Assembly: GCA_963765625.1 (NCBI GenBank) | Contig: CAVXXD010000004.1 | Location: 1 to 64,000, forward strand | Origin: CAVXXD01 sp963765625 | Lineage (GTDB): Bacteria; Actinomycetota; Geothermincolia; Geothermincolales; Geothermincolaceae | Length of the DNA: 64,000 nucleotides | Direction: 5' to 3' | Part shown: positions 1-9,449 of the stretch, in pieces | Numbering within the stretch: position 1 is the stretch's first letter | How the letters are laid out: every line of letters starts with the position of its first letter | Made by a program: the position numbers and the translations under genes | The notes under the pieces: generated by a model | The model's input: the letters and a program-made list of their open reading frames with translations, nothing else | Databases searched by the model: none | Told to the model about the DNA's origin: nothing

Positions 1-1814
1 GATCACCTCACCCCCGATGACTCTAAGTAGGGTGGAGACGTCGCTGTCGGGGAACTCGGCATTAGGTGTATGGTGGTGCGCGAGGCGGCTGGAGCTCAAC
101 GGGAAATTCGCGGTGGGCCGAGGGGTTCATGTAAGTGATATCGACGGTGACCGAGGTGTTCAATGGGGTTCTGGATCAGCACCCAGGTGATCGAAACCCC
201 ATGAGGTAGGTCCTTCAGCCAGGTACCAGGTGCTGGAGGGGCGTGGCTGCGAGTTGTCGAAGAAATGATCGGTTACGCAAGGAGCCGACACGATCCCGGT
301 GGTGTCGAAGCCCGTACTTCCATCTGGTGGCCCCCCTCTCCCGTCAGGGAAGAAAAGTCGTAGGCGGTGAAAGTGTAAGTGACCGGGTTGTAAGGGGAAG
401 GCGGGGTGTAGGTGTCTTCCATGGTCCGTCCACGTACATCTCCAGGGCGCTGTATGTCGGTTGAGCGAAAGGCTCTCGGCTCTGGCGGCCAGGTTGCCGG
501 CGGGATCGAAGCTATAGGGGTCCGGGCTGAGGATGGTGACATCGATGCGGCGCCATGGCCGCCGTGACGTCCAGCCGGCCGAAGCCGTAATCTCGTCCCA
601 TCCCGTCGCCCGAGGTCCAGGCGCACCATCCCGCAGGGACTGCCAGACCTCGTCGCTGGTCAGGGTGGGGTCGTCCGCCCAAATCAGCAGGGCGGGCCCG
701 GCGACGTGCGGTGCGGCTATGGACGTGCCGTTGGTGTACTTCAGCACATTGCCCTGCTTTACCACGGGTATGCCTTCGATGTGGTCGGTGTTCTCGCCGG
801 GCGCTACCAGGTCGACGCTGGAGTTGTGTTGGAGAAGCTGGAGCGGGTTGTCGTAAAAGTCGATCGACCCTATCGATGACATGGTCGTAGGCGGCGGATA
901 ATCGAGCCGGTCCGGTCTTCCGTTGCCGACCGGGCCGTCATCGAGGCAGCCCTTGCCATAGGCGAAAGCCACCGCTTCACGACGATGGCCACGTCCTCGG
1001 AGCTGGTGAAGCTCATATTGATTATCCGCGCACCGTTAGGCGGCGTGGTAGAGGGACTGGGAGACGGACTCGTTGGGAGGTCTTCGCCGCTGAAATTCGA
1101 GGGCCTTCAATGGCATTATCTTCCCCGCCCACGTCATCCCGGCCACCATGTTGCGTTATTCGTAGCCGCCCCCATCACACTGGCAACCGTTGTCCCGTGC
1201 GCCCGTCAACGTCGTCGTCGTCAGGGGTCGGGGTCCTTGTTGTAGTAGTCATACCCGGGGACCAGCGGGAAGTGAATTCCTGGCCGTTGTAGTCGACCCC
1301 GGTGTCGATGACGGCTATGGTAAAAGCGTCGGAGCCGACCTCGACGTCCCAGGCCTGGCTGGCGCCCGACCCGGCGGAGGGTCCACCGGCATGCGTCGTT
1401 GGTATCGTCGGGGGTGGTCTGGTTCCGGAATATGTAATTGGGTTTCGCCATCTCCACCATGGGCAGACGGGACAGGAACTCGCAGACAACCGCGGGCTCC
1501 AACCCGCTCCGCAATTCCAGCTTCATCAGGAAGGGGGCGGGCAGCGCCGCCGGCCTCTCTTTCAGGCTTCGTAGTCCGTTTCCCGGTTGAAAGAGTTCTT
1601 CCGCCGCGGCCAGAAGCCCGCTCAAGGCCGCCACTCCGAGTTCCGCCTGGAGCTTTACCACGACTTCCCCCGGCACGTAGCCGCCAGGTCCGGACCTGAC
1701 GCGGTGTACGACACAGCGGCGCTTCCCGTCGGTATCGCCGTTTCAGCGGCGGCCGGCATGGCCATCGCCAGCAGGCCGAGCACGCACAGGGCGGCCGACC
1801 GCTCCGCGTGCCAT
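1..1814 (-). CDS. Secreted subtilisin-like (S8) serine protease, 3' end off window, frameshifted
   Basis: A secreted serine endopeptidase of family S8. Read across several frame changes, the minus strand gives an N-terminal signal peptide (hydrophobic run ALCVLGLLAMAMPAAA, about 1730-1800), a propeptide-like stretch (MVEMAKPNYIF near 1430), the catalytic Asp motif VIDTGVDY (near 1310), a His motif GAHGT recovered by restoring one G near 1205, and the catalytic Ser motif GTSIAAPHVAG (about 690-730). After the protease domain comes STWYLAEGPTSWGFD (near 190-235), then a Thr/Val-rich beta segment running off the left edge. I place the start at ATG 1814, preceded by AAGGTAGAG. At least five single-base frameshifts interrupt it. 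Since the neighbouring essential genes are broken in the same way, I read these as sequence errors, though a real pseudogene is not excluded. The substrate is unknown. Confidence 0.75.
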
Positions 1815-1819
1815 ATACT

Positions 1820-3094
1820 CTACCTTGACTTTACCTTTATACTTACGGCTCGGCATGCTGGCCACGGTTCTTTCAGTATCCGGCGCCCGGCGCGCTCGTA
1901 CTTCTTCTCCAGCCCCTCGTAACCGCGGTCGATGTGGTGGATGTCGCCCACACCGTCTCTCCCTCCGCGGCGAGCCCGGCGAGACCACGGCCGCCCCGCC
2001 TCAGGTCCGAGGCGTAAACTTCGGCCCCGCTCAAGCTGCCGACGCCTCTGATGATGGCGTGATGCCCCTCGATGCCGATGTCGCAGCCCATGCGGTTGAG
2101 CTGTGACAGAATATGAAGCGGCTCTCGAAGACGTCTGCGGTGAGGACGCTGGTGCCGTCGTCAGTGCTGCCAGAAGGACCATCATGGAGGCGGGCAGGTC
2201 GGTCGGAAACCGGGTAGGGCAGGGTAGCGATGTCGCGGCGTTCAGGGACGGAGCGGACCTGATCGACATGGCACCTTCCTTTTCTCCACCCCTACCCCGA
2301 TCTCCCTGAGCCTGTTCAGGAACACTGGAGGAAGAGCGAGTCGATGCCCTGGATCTCGACTTCACCGCCGGCGATGGCCATCGGCGACGGCCAGGGTACC
2401 GGCTTCGATGCGGTCTCGACCACGCTGTATTCGGTCCTTGAGGGGATGTCCCCCCTCGATCTCCAGGGTGACGTCCCAGCCCCGTCGATCCGGGCGCCCA
2501 TGCTCGACCAGGAAACGGCAAGGTCCTGGATCTTCGGCTCCGCGCGGCGTTGTCGATGCGGGTGATCCGCTCCGCCCCCACGGCTGCCATCATCAGGTTC
2601 TCCGTCGCTCCCACGCTGGGAAAGCTCAGGGTGATGTCGGCGCCCCGCAGGCGCGGCGCCACGGCTTCGATGTAGCCGTGGGAAAACTCGATCTCCACCC
2701 CCATCTCCACCAGTCCCCGGAGATGAAGGTCTATTTTGCGGGACCCGATGTTGCACCCTCCGGCATGGGGCATTTCCGCCCGCCGAAGCGGGCGAGGAAC
2801 CGGCCCCCAGCACGATGATGGAAGCGCGCATCCGTCGGACCAGCGAGTAGGCGCCTGGTGGGTGGCGAGGTCCCGGCTCTCCATCTCCAGGACCCGTCTA
2901 GGTTCGACCGACGCCCGAGGTGGCGGAGTACCTCCATCATGACACGGACATCCCGATGTCCGGCACGTTGGAGATGCGGGATTGGGTTCTTCGTCAGCAG
3001 CCGGCGGCCATTAATTTCAAGGCGGAGTTCTTGGCCCCGCTTCCGCGTCGAGCCGTGCAGGGGGTTCCTCCCTCACAATGAGGCACTCACTCAT
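1820..3094 (-). CDS. murA: UDP-N-acetylglucosamine 1-carboxyvinyltransferase (MurA), frameshifted as sequenced
   Basis: First committed step of peptidoglycan synthesis in the cytoplasm: transfers enolpyruvate from PEP to UDP-GlcNAc. The start MSECLIVRGG-like segment is at 3094, followed after a frame change by KNSALKLMAA-type residues, then MRASIIVLG, and the active-site loop AGGCNIGSRKIDLHL with the catalytic Cys. GATENLMMAAV and, near the end, a HHIDRGYEGLEKKYERAG segment typical of MurA C-termini follow. The span of about 425 codons fits the family (415-430). Several single-base shifts break it near 3060, 2960, 2830, 2560, 2330 and 2130; an essential gene would not tolerate these. The end is taken at the TAG at 1820 because that frame keeps the family-like tail. 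Confidence 0.8.
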
Positions 3095-3179
3095 GTATGT
3101 TCCTCTCGATTTTTCTGTCGTTATTCTGCTGACTATTTTACACGTTGACGCGCCGTCCGGCATGGGTGGAGCAAGAACA

Positions 3180-3208
3180 AAGGCCGTGCCTTGGTAAGAC
3201 ACGACCTT
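3180..3208 (-). terminator. Probable intrinsic terminator after the V-ATPase operon
   Basis: On the minus strand AAGGTCGTGTCTT and AAGGCACGGCCTT pair around a 3-nt ACC loop. This gives a 13-bp hairpin with two G-U pairs, followed by the U-rich tract TTTGTTCTTG. It lies 17 nt past the ntpD stop and about 86 nt before the murA start, so it would separate the ATPase operon from murA. Confidence 0.6.
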
Positions 3209-3224
3209 AAAAGACTTAACAGGG

Positions 3225-3877
3225 TTAGCCGATGAGCTTGCGAAGGCGTTCTTCTTCTGTGCGTTCCAGCGCCTTCTTGAACTTTTTCAGGCGGAAGATA
3301 TCCTCGCGGGCGCGCTCTTCGAGGCTCGATGTTGATGAACTTGATCTGCTCGGTGTATCGGGGATGACGATGTTCTCCAGGCGTTGACCACGGCGGTTGG
3401 TCTGCGGAGTTCCTCGCCGAGGCGCTTCAGGCGGGTCTCGATGTCGGCGCTCTCGATGATGACGTCGATGATCTCCTCGAACTTGTCGGCCACCCGTCCA
3501 CCGGCTGGTCACCCGGTGATGGCGTACGCGCTTGGTCATGGCGCGCGTGGCGCTGGAGCCCTGCGGATGACCGGGATGGGTACGCCGATGACGTGCGTAC
3601 CGGTGATGTCCACCGAGGGCCTCACGACTGGAGGCGTAGGAAGCGGAGCGGATCACCGGACCCCGTCCTTGGCCTTGGCCGTGGACAGCTCGAACTGGGC
3701 TTCCATGGTCACACGCTCCAGGCGCAGGGAGAGGCGCATGGTTTCGTCGATGATGGGCATGAACTCCGCCAGCAGGGCGTCGCGCTTGCGCTTGAGAAGG
3801 TTCATGCCCTGGTTCGCCGAGGCCGCGGCCTGACTTGCACTTCACGACTCGTTTCGAGTGGGGTGGACCTGTTCCAT
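3225..3877 (-). CDS. ntpD: V/A-type ATPase subunit D, frameshifted as sequenced
   Basis: Central-stalk rotor subunit that transmits rotation between the A3B3 head and the membrane ring. The start MEQVHPTR (ATG 3877) and the N-terminal coiled-coil helix (MNLLKRKRDALLAEF-type residues near 3790) are visible. The C-terminal coiled-coil ends RTEEERLRKLIG at 3225. With about three single-base frame corrections the product is about 217 residues, the normal size for subunit D. It is the last gene of the operon and is followed by a hairpin terminator. Individual residues in the broken middle (3330-3660) should not be trusted. Confidence 0.8.
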
Positions 3878-3905
3878 GCTGGGGTTCTTTAATGCTGGCT
3901 GATGG

Positions 3906-5292
3906 TTATGTCATTCGTCCGGCGGGGTTGTAATACTTCTCCACGTAGTCCGACTTGATACGCTTGACCGTCTCCTTGGGCATCATGCTGATGAGGTCCC
4001 ATCCAAGCTGGAGGGTCTCGCCAGGTCGCGGTTCTCGTCCTTCTGGTCGGGGTAGTTTTGCTTGAAAGCGTCGGCGAACTTCAAGGCCATGCGGTCGACG
4101 TCGGTCGAGGGCTTCCTCGCCCACGATGCGCAGCACCAGGCGGCGCAGGTCGACTCCTTCGGCGAAACAGGCGTAGAGCTGGTCGGCGCACGCCGCTGGT
4201 CGACTCGGGCCGCCCTTCCCCGATGCCCAGGTTCATCAGGCGGAGAGGCATGGCAGCACGTCGATGCAGGGGAAGATGCCCTTGCGGTGCAGTTGCCGGA
4301 GAGCACGATCCGCCCCTCGGTGATGTCCGGTGAGGCGGGGATGGATCGGTGATGTCGTCGTCAGGCATGGAGAGGATGGCAGCTGGGTAACCGAGACCTT
4401 GCCCTTGATCTGCCGGCCGCTCGTAGATGCTGGCGAGGTCGGTGTACATGTATCCTGGATAACCGGCGGCCCGGCACCTCTTCACGCGCGGTGGAGATCT
4501 CGCGCAGGGCTTCGCATAATGGTCATGTCGGTCAGGATCACCAGCACCTGCATGTCCTGTTCGAAGGCCAGGTATCGGCCACGGTCAGGGCGCAGCGCGG
4601 GGTCTGCAGCCGCTCGACGGTGGGGTCGTCGGCCAGGTTGAGGAAGAAGACCACTCGCTCCAGGGCGCCGGAGGATGCGGAGCTCTCCTGGAAGAAGGAG
4701 GCCTCCGCGGGTGATGCCCATGGCCGCGAAGACGATGGCGAACTCCTCGCCCCCGATCGATCTTGGCGTTCTTGACGATGAGGGCGGCCAGCTCGTTACC
4801 GGGCAGGCCGGCACCGGAAAAGATGGGGAGCTTCTGCCCGCGCACCAGGGTGTTGAGGCCGTCGATGGCACAGATGCCGGTCTGGATGAAGTCGCGGGGT
4901 TCGTCCCGGCTCCAGGGGTTGATAGGGGCGCCGATGATCTCCCGCTCTTCTTCCGCGAAGATCTCCGGCCCGCCGTCACGGGGCTGCCCCATGCCGTCGA
5001 GCACGCGTCCCAGCAGGTTGGCGCTGCAGGGCATCTTGGCTACTTCGCCGGAGAAACGCACACTGGTCATCTTGGTGTCCAGGCCGGCCGTCGGTCCGAA
5101 TACCTGGACCACCGCCAGTTCTCCCGACATCTCAATGACCTGGCCGAACTTGGTGCTTCCGTCCACGGAGTGGATCTCCACCATTTCTCCGTAGGAGGCC
5201 CCTTTGACCTTACTCACGAATAGCAGGGGTCCGGCCACTTCCCCGATGGTCTGATAGTCCGTAGTCGCCAGGCTCACGGTTTCTTGCGCCAT
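3906..5292 (-). CDS. ntpB: V/A-type ATPase subunit B, frameshifted in its second half
   Basis: Non-catalytic nucleotide-binding subunit of the A3B3 head. The first about 170 codons are clean: beta-barrel domain, then IDGLNTLVRGQKLPIFSGAGLPGNELA, the degenerate P-loop region of B subunits. From about 4755 downwards the frame shifts repeatedly, but family segments continue (EEFAIVFAAMGITR, LAFEQDMQVLVILTDM, and the C-terminal YVEKYYNPAGRMT at 3906). Corrected length is about 462 residues, usual for the family. It sits between ntpA and ntpD, the standard order. A real lesion here would disable the enzyme, so sequence error is the simpler reading. Confidence 0.85.
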
Positions 5293-5314
5293 AATAATCT
5301 CTCCCGTTATCTCT

Positions 5315-7064
5315 CTACCACTCGCTCAGTTCGCGTATCTCGCTCTGGACACGCTCGATGAGGTCGGTCAGTTTTTCTTCCGCCTGTTCGGAGGGTATCT
5401 CTTTCATGCGGGCGATCTCGTTTTTGATGGGGTGCTCGGTAACCTGGCGCAGTGAAACGCCTACGCACCAGGGCTTCCTCCAGGCCCCCGTAATAAGTGA
5501 GAATGACTTTCAGCATCAGGTACTGCTTGCGCAGGGAGCAGAAAGCGTCGGTATCGGAAAAGGCGAACTGCTGGAGGAAGTCCTCCCGCAACAGGCGGGT
5601 AGTCTCCAGGACGGCTTTGGCGAAGTCGGGTAGGGCGTCCGGCCCGACCAGCTGCACGATCTCCTGCAGCTCGACTTCCTTCTGGAGGAGGCTCATGGCC
5701 TGATCACGCAGGTCCTTCCAGTCCTCCGAGACGTTCTTGGCATACCAATCCTTGATCTGGTCCATGTAAAGGGTGTAGCTCTTCAGCCAGCTGATGGCCG
5801 GGAAGTGGCGGCGGTGGGCCAGCGATGTGTCCAGCGCCCAGAAGGCCCCGGTGATGCGCAGGGAGTTCTGGGTCATGGGCTCGGAGAAGTCGCCGCCGGG
5901 AGGGCTGACCGCGCCGATGGCGGTGATGGACCCCATGCGCTCGTCGGCGCCCAGGCAGACGGCCCGGCCGCAGCGCTCGTAGAAGTCGGCCAGGCGGGTG
6001 GCCAGGTAGGCGGGATAGCCTTCCTCTCCGGGCATCTCCTCGAGGCGGCCGGAGACCTCGCGCAAGGCCTCGCCCCAGCGGGAGGTGGAATCGGCCATCA
6101 TGGCCACGTTGTACCCCATGTCCCGGTAATACTCGGCCAGGGTGATGCCGGTGTAGATGGAAGCCTCGCGGGCCGCCACCGGCATGTTGGAGGTGTTGGC
6201 CACCAGGATGGTGCGCTGCATCAGGGGAACGCCGGTCTTGGGGTCGATCAGGCTGGGGAACTCCGCCAGCACCTCGGTCATCTCGTTGCCGCGCTCGCCG
6301 CAGCCCACGTAGACGACGATGTCCGCGTCCGCCCACTTGGCCAGGGACTGCTCGGTCACCGTCTTGCCGGTGCCGAAGCCGCCCGGGATGATGCTGTAGC
6401 CGCCCTGGGCGATGGGAAAGAATGTGTCGAGGATGCGCATGCCGGTGATGAAGGGGATGTTGGGGCTCTCCTTCTTCTGCACCGGACGGGGCACGCGGGC
6501 GGGCCAGGTCTGCATCAGGCCGATCTCCGTGCCGTCCTCCAGCCTGCAGACCTTCTCTACTACGGTGAACTCCCCTTCCTTGATCTCGGCCACGCGGCCG
6601 GATTTTCCGGGGGGTACCATTATCTTATGTGAGATATGCTGGGTCTCGGCCACCTCGCCGACGATGTCGCCTGCCTGCACCGTATCTCCAACCTCGACCG
6701 CCGGGACGAACTCCCACTTGCGGTCGCGGGGCAGGGCCACGGTGGTCACGCCGCGCAGAATGAAATCGCCGTGTTCCTCCGAGATGTCCACCAGGCGCCT
6801 CTGCACGCCGTCATAGATGGAAGAGAGCAGCCCGGGGCCCAGTTCGATCAGCAGGGGCTCCTCGGTGCAGACGGCAGGCTCGCCGATGCTCAAGCCGGAG
6901 GTGTCTTCGTACACCTGCACGATGGCGACGTCGCCATCCAGGCGCACGATCTCACCGATCAGGCCGAGATCGCCCACCTTGGTGATGTCGTACATCTTGC
7001 CGCCGGCCATACCCTCGACGTTGACCACCGGACCTGAAACTTTAACGATGGTTCCCTCGATCAT
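5315..7064 (-). CDS. ntpA: V/A-type ATPase catalytic subunit A (one frameshift near the C-terminus)
   Basis: Catalytic ATP-binding subunit of the A3B3 head. It starts MIEGTIVKVSGPVV. It has the A-subunit non-homologous insert (about residues 115-190), the Walker A motif GGFGTGKTVTEQS near residue 230, the catalytic region GERGNEMTEVL, and ADSTSRWGEALREVSGRLEE. As sequenced, the last about 45 residues are out of frame. One extra base near 5460 accounts for this, and removing it restores SLRQVTEHPIKNEIARMKE and a stop at 5315-5317, giving about 582 residues. Left uncorrected, the frame runs to 5307 with an unlikely Arg-rich tail. It sits 1 nt past ntpG. Confidence 0.92.
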
Positions 7065-7065
7065 C

Positions 7066-7407
7066 TTATTCTCCTTGACTTCCCCTGAGTGTTATATCGA
7101 ATCCCACGGCGCGGTGGATGAGGCGGGCCAGGTAAGCTCGGCGCTCGCCGGCCATCTCGATACTCTCCTTCACCGGCAGGGGGATCACTATCGGCCTGTA
7201 AATACTGTCGATCTTCTCGACGGTCTTCTCGTCCAGCGCGTAATAATAGCTCTCATTGACCGCCAGGATGCCAGCATCGGGATTGTCGAGCAGCAGCTTG
7301 ACCTGCTCGCGCGCCGCCTCGGCGGAATCCGCGCTGATCACGGTGACCCCGGCGAAACGGAAGCCGTCCGCCGTCTCCGGGTCCGTGATGACGATCACCT
7401 TGTACAT
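7066..7407 (-). CDS. ntpG: V/A-type ATPase subunit F
   Basis: Small central-stalk subunit (F, named NtpG in Enterococcus) bound to subunit D. The 113-residue product begins MYKVIVITDPETADGFRFAGV, the alternating beta-alpha start typical of subunit F. The G-F-R-LAG region and VNESYYYALDEKTVEKIDS (about residues 55-75) match the helix-turn around the conserved E-x-x-Y segment. It ends 1 nt before the ATG of ntpA, so the pair is probably translationally coupled. Length is normal for the family (100-115). Confidence 0.88.
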   Translation of the reverse strand: MYKVIVITDPETADGFRFAGVTVISADSAEAAREQVKLLLDNPDAGILAVNESYYYALDEKTVEKIDSIYRPIVIPLPVKESIEMAGERRAYLARLIHRAVGFDITLRGSQGE

Positions 7408-7442
7408 ATCTTAAACAACACCTCTATCCCGGGGGTCGGCAG

Positions 7443-8539
7443 CTATCCCGCCCTGGCCTCCGTACCCTGTTCCAGATCGATCAGTTCCTTACGGATCTGG
7501 GACTCGATCATACCGATGCTCTTGCCGCGCATGATCACGCGCAGATTAGCCACTTCCATGTACTTGCGCCACATATACTTTATGATCACCCCGATATCGA
7601 GGGGGTTGTCGTCCAACCGCATGGCGCTGCGGATCATGAATTTCTCCAGTTCGTCCTGGAAGATGCCGTAGCCCTTCTCGTCCAGCCCATTCATGGCTCT
7701 CTGCAGCACCTCTCGGAAAGGGCCGCCGGTTATTCCGGTGATGACCGACTCTTCTCCTTGGCGCCGGCCAGCCGCGTGAAGTTGCCGAAGCTAATGTCGC
7801 CGCCGGGGAGGTAGTAATCCTTCAGCGCCTCACGGCTCATCTCGGTCCCGCTCAGCCGTAGCAGGGTGACGTAGTTGATGGAGTCGATCTCCAGCTTGAT
7901 CATTTTGGCCACCTTGAGAGTGGAAGAATCGTTTCCTTCGATCAGTTCGGCAACCGTCTTGTAGTGGAGGCGGTCCATGGCCAGCTCCAGTATGGCCAGG
8001 TCGTGCTCGCGATAGTAGTCGTGCAGCTTGGAGTTGATGGCCGAGCCGTACTTGATACGCCAGTTGTGGCCGAACATGACCATGGCGTCGACGCTGGCGC
8101 GGAAGTCGGGCTGGTTGACGATCTCCTCCAGCAGGATCTCGTCGAGGTCCCCCATGGGCACCAGGGCGCGGATGATCTCGCTGTTGGGCACCAACGCCTG
8201 CTTGCCCCGGAGGATGGTCTTGAGGTTGTAGAGATCCCACCTCGAAAGCAGGACCTTTACCAGATCGTGGGGCCGCCCTTCGAAGAAGTTCCTTATCTTG
8301 ACGAATTCCTGGACCATGTTGCGGTTGAAGGCCCGGTCGATGAGGGTGGGCCGGATCCCTTCGATGACCGCTTCCTCGATGTAGGGCCCGTACTGGGAAT
8401 CGTCAAGCTCGCTCAGGAAATGGTTGAAGTCCGGCGCCGCCAGCAACGAGTCGAACCTGGCGGCATCCATCAACCGCCCGCTCATCGCCTTGACCCGGGC
8501 GTTGCCATACGCGAAATCTTTGAGTGGAACTTGACTCAT
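7443..8539 (-). CDS. ntpC: V/A-type ATPase subunit C, split by one frameshift
   Basis: Funnel-shaped connector (C, also called d) that joins the central stalk to the membrane c-ring. The first 260 residues (MSQVPLKDFAYGNARVKAM...) read in one frame until GAKEKSRSSPE and a stop at 7730. Adding one base near 7745 converts this to an ESVITGITGGPFREVLQRAMNG junction that joins the downstream frame, which ends IESQIRKELIDLEQ at 7443. The restored protein has about 365 residues, close to the usual 330-360. As the join is seamless, this looks like a missing base rather than two genes. It lies between ntpE and ntpG. Confidence 0.85.
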
Positions 8540-8584
8540 TTTCCGGCTGCCGTCTCCTCTGTATTACTATGTTTACTGCTCTGT

Positions 8585-9178
8585 TCAGGCGTTGGCGGGA
8601 ACCGCGAACAGAACGTCCGCGATCTCCAGCTTCACGCGTTCCCGGGCCCGCTTCAGGCGTTCCTCGAAGGTGTTGATGATGTGGACCTTGTCCCCGCTGT
8701 CGGACACCATCACGCCGCCGGCGCACTGGATGTCGGCGACTATGGGGAGGTTCAGCCCCTTCTCCTTCAGCACCTTCTTGGCCAGCTTCTCGTCGCGGGG
8801 GTCCACGTGAAGGACACTTTCGCTACCTATGCGGGAAACAGCCTCGACCGTCAGGTCGCCGAAGATGACCGGGTAGCCGGGCTTGTCACGCAGGGCTTCG
8901 ATCTCTGCCTGGGCTCTCTTCAGTGCGTCTGAAAGCACTTCTTCCTTGGCTTCGATGACCAGGTTTTTCGCTCTGAGCCGGGCCGAGTAGTACATGCCCG
9001 ACTTCTCGTTGGTCGCCGCGGCTTGTATCTTCTCCAGCTTGGCCTGGCGGATGTCCTCTACTTCCACCTCTACCTTGGCCAGAATGGCGTCTACTTCCTT
9101 CTGGGCTTCGCCGAAGATGGACTGACATTCGTCGCGGCACTGCACGTCCAAAGCCTGCAGGATGTCTTCTATTGACAT
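8585..9178 (-). CDS. ntpE: V/A-type ATPase subunit E (peripheral stalk)
   Basis: Peripheral-stalk stator subunit. It has 197 residues. The N-terminal about 100 residues are a long charged helix rich in Ala, Lys and Glu (QKEVDAILAKVEVEVEDIRQ) that would form a coiled coil with the H subunit. A globular C-terminal domain with DIQCAGGVMVSDSG (about 150-165) and INTFEERLKRARE follows, the conserved E-subunit signature. It starts MSIEDILQAL at ATG 9178, 48 nt past ntpK. Size and position are standard. Confidence 0.9.
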   Translation of the reverse strand: MSIEDILQALDVQCRDECQSIFGEAQKEVDAILAKVEVEVEDIRQAKLEKIQAAATNEKSGMYYSARLRAKNLVIEAKEEVLSDALKRAQAEIEALRDKPGYPVIFGDLTVEAVSRIGSESVLHVDPRDEKLAKKVLKEKGLNLPIVADIQCAGGVMVSDSGDKVHIINTFEERLKRARERVKLEIADVLFAVPANA

Positions 9179-9226
9179 AGGCTCACTTCCTAGTCGTGGT
9201 TATTACTTCGTCCAGCCTTCCACTTG

Positions 9227-9448
9227 TTATTCAGGTTTTAAACCGATGACCAGGAAGGAGATAACGAATCCTAGTACAACCATTGTTTCCGGGATGGCGA
9301 TGAGGATGATGGCGGTACCCGTGAGTTCGGGCTTCTCTGCCAGCACCCCGGCCATGGCCGCACCGATCTTGGACTGCGATAATCCGGTCGCGAGTGCGGT
9401 AAGGCCGATCGCCAGGGCTGCGCCAATTGCGATGAGTCCTACTTCCAA
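9227..9448 (-). CDS. ntpK: V/A-type ATPase membrane rotor subunit K (c-ring), single hairpin
   Basis: Proteolipid subunit of the ion-carrying rotor ring. The product has two membrane helices (about residues 2-28 and 44-70) joined by the polar loop LAEKPELTG. The ion-binding Glu is in AIPETMVVLGF of helix 2 and a Gln lies in GLSQSKIG of helix 1. I choose TTG 9448 as start because AGGAGG lies 8 nt upstream. A GTG at 9457 would sit directly on that ribosome site and overlap ntpI. This gives 73 residues. The single-hairpin form resembles archaeal and Thermus rings rather than the doubled Enterococcus form. Confidence 0.88.
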   Translation of the reverse strand: MEVGLIAIGAALAIGLTALATGLSQSKIGAAMAGVLAEKPELTGTAIILIAIPETMVVLGFVISFLVIGLKPE

Positions 9449-9449
9449 G

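Noticed and set aside
7443..8539. Two separate genes for ntpC halves
   Set aside because: Neither half matches a complete subunit, and adding one base restores a continuous family-length protein.
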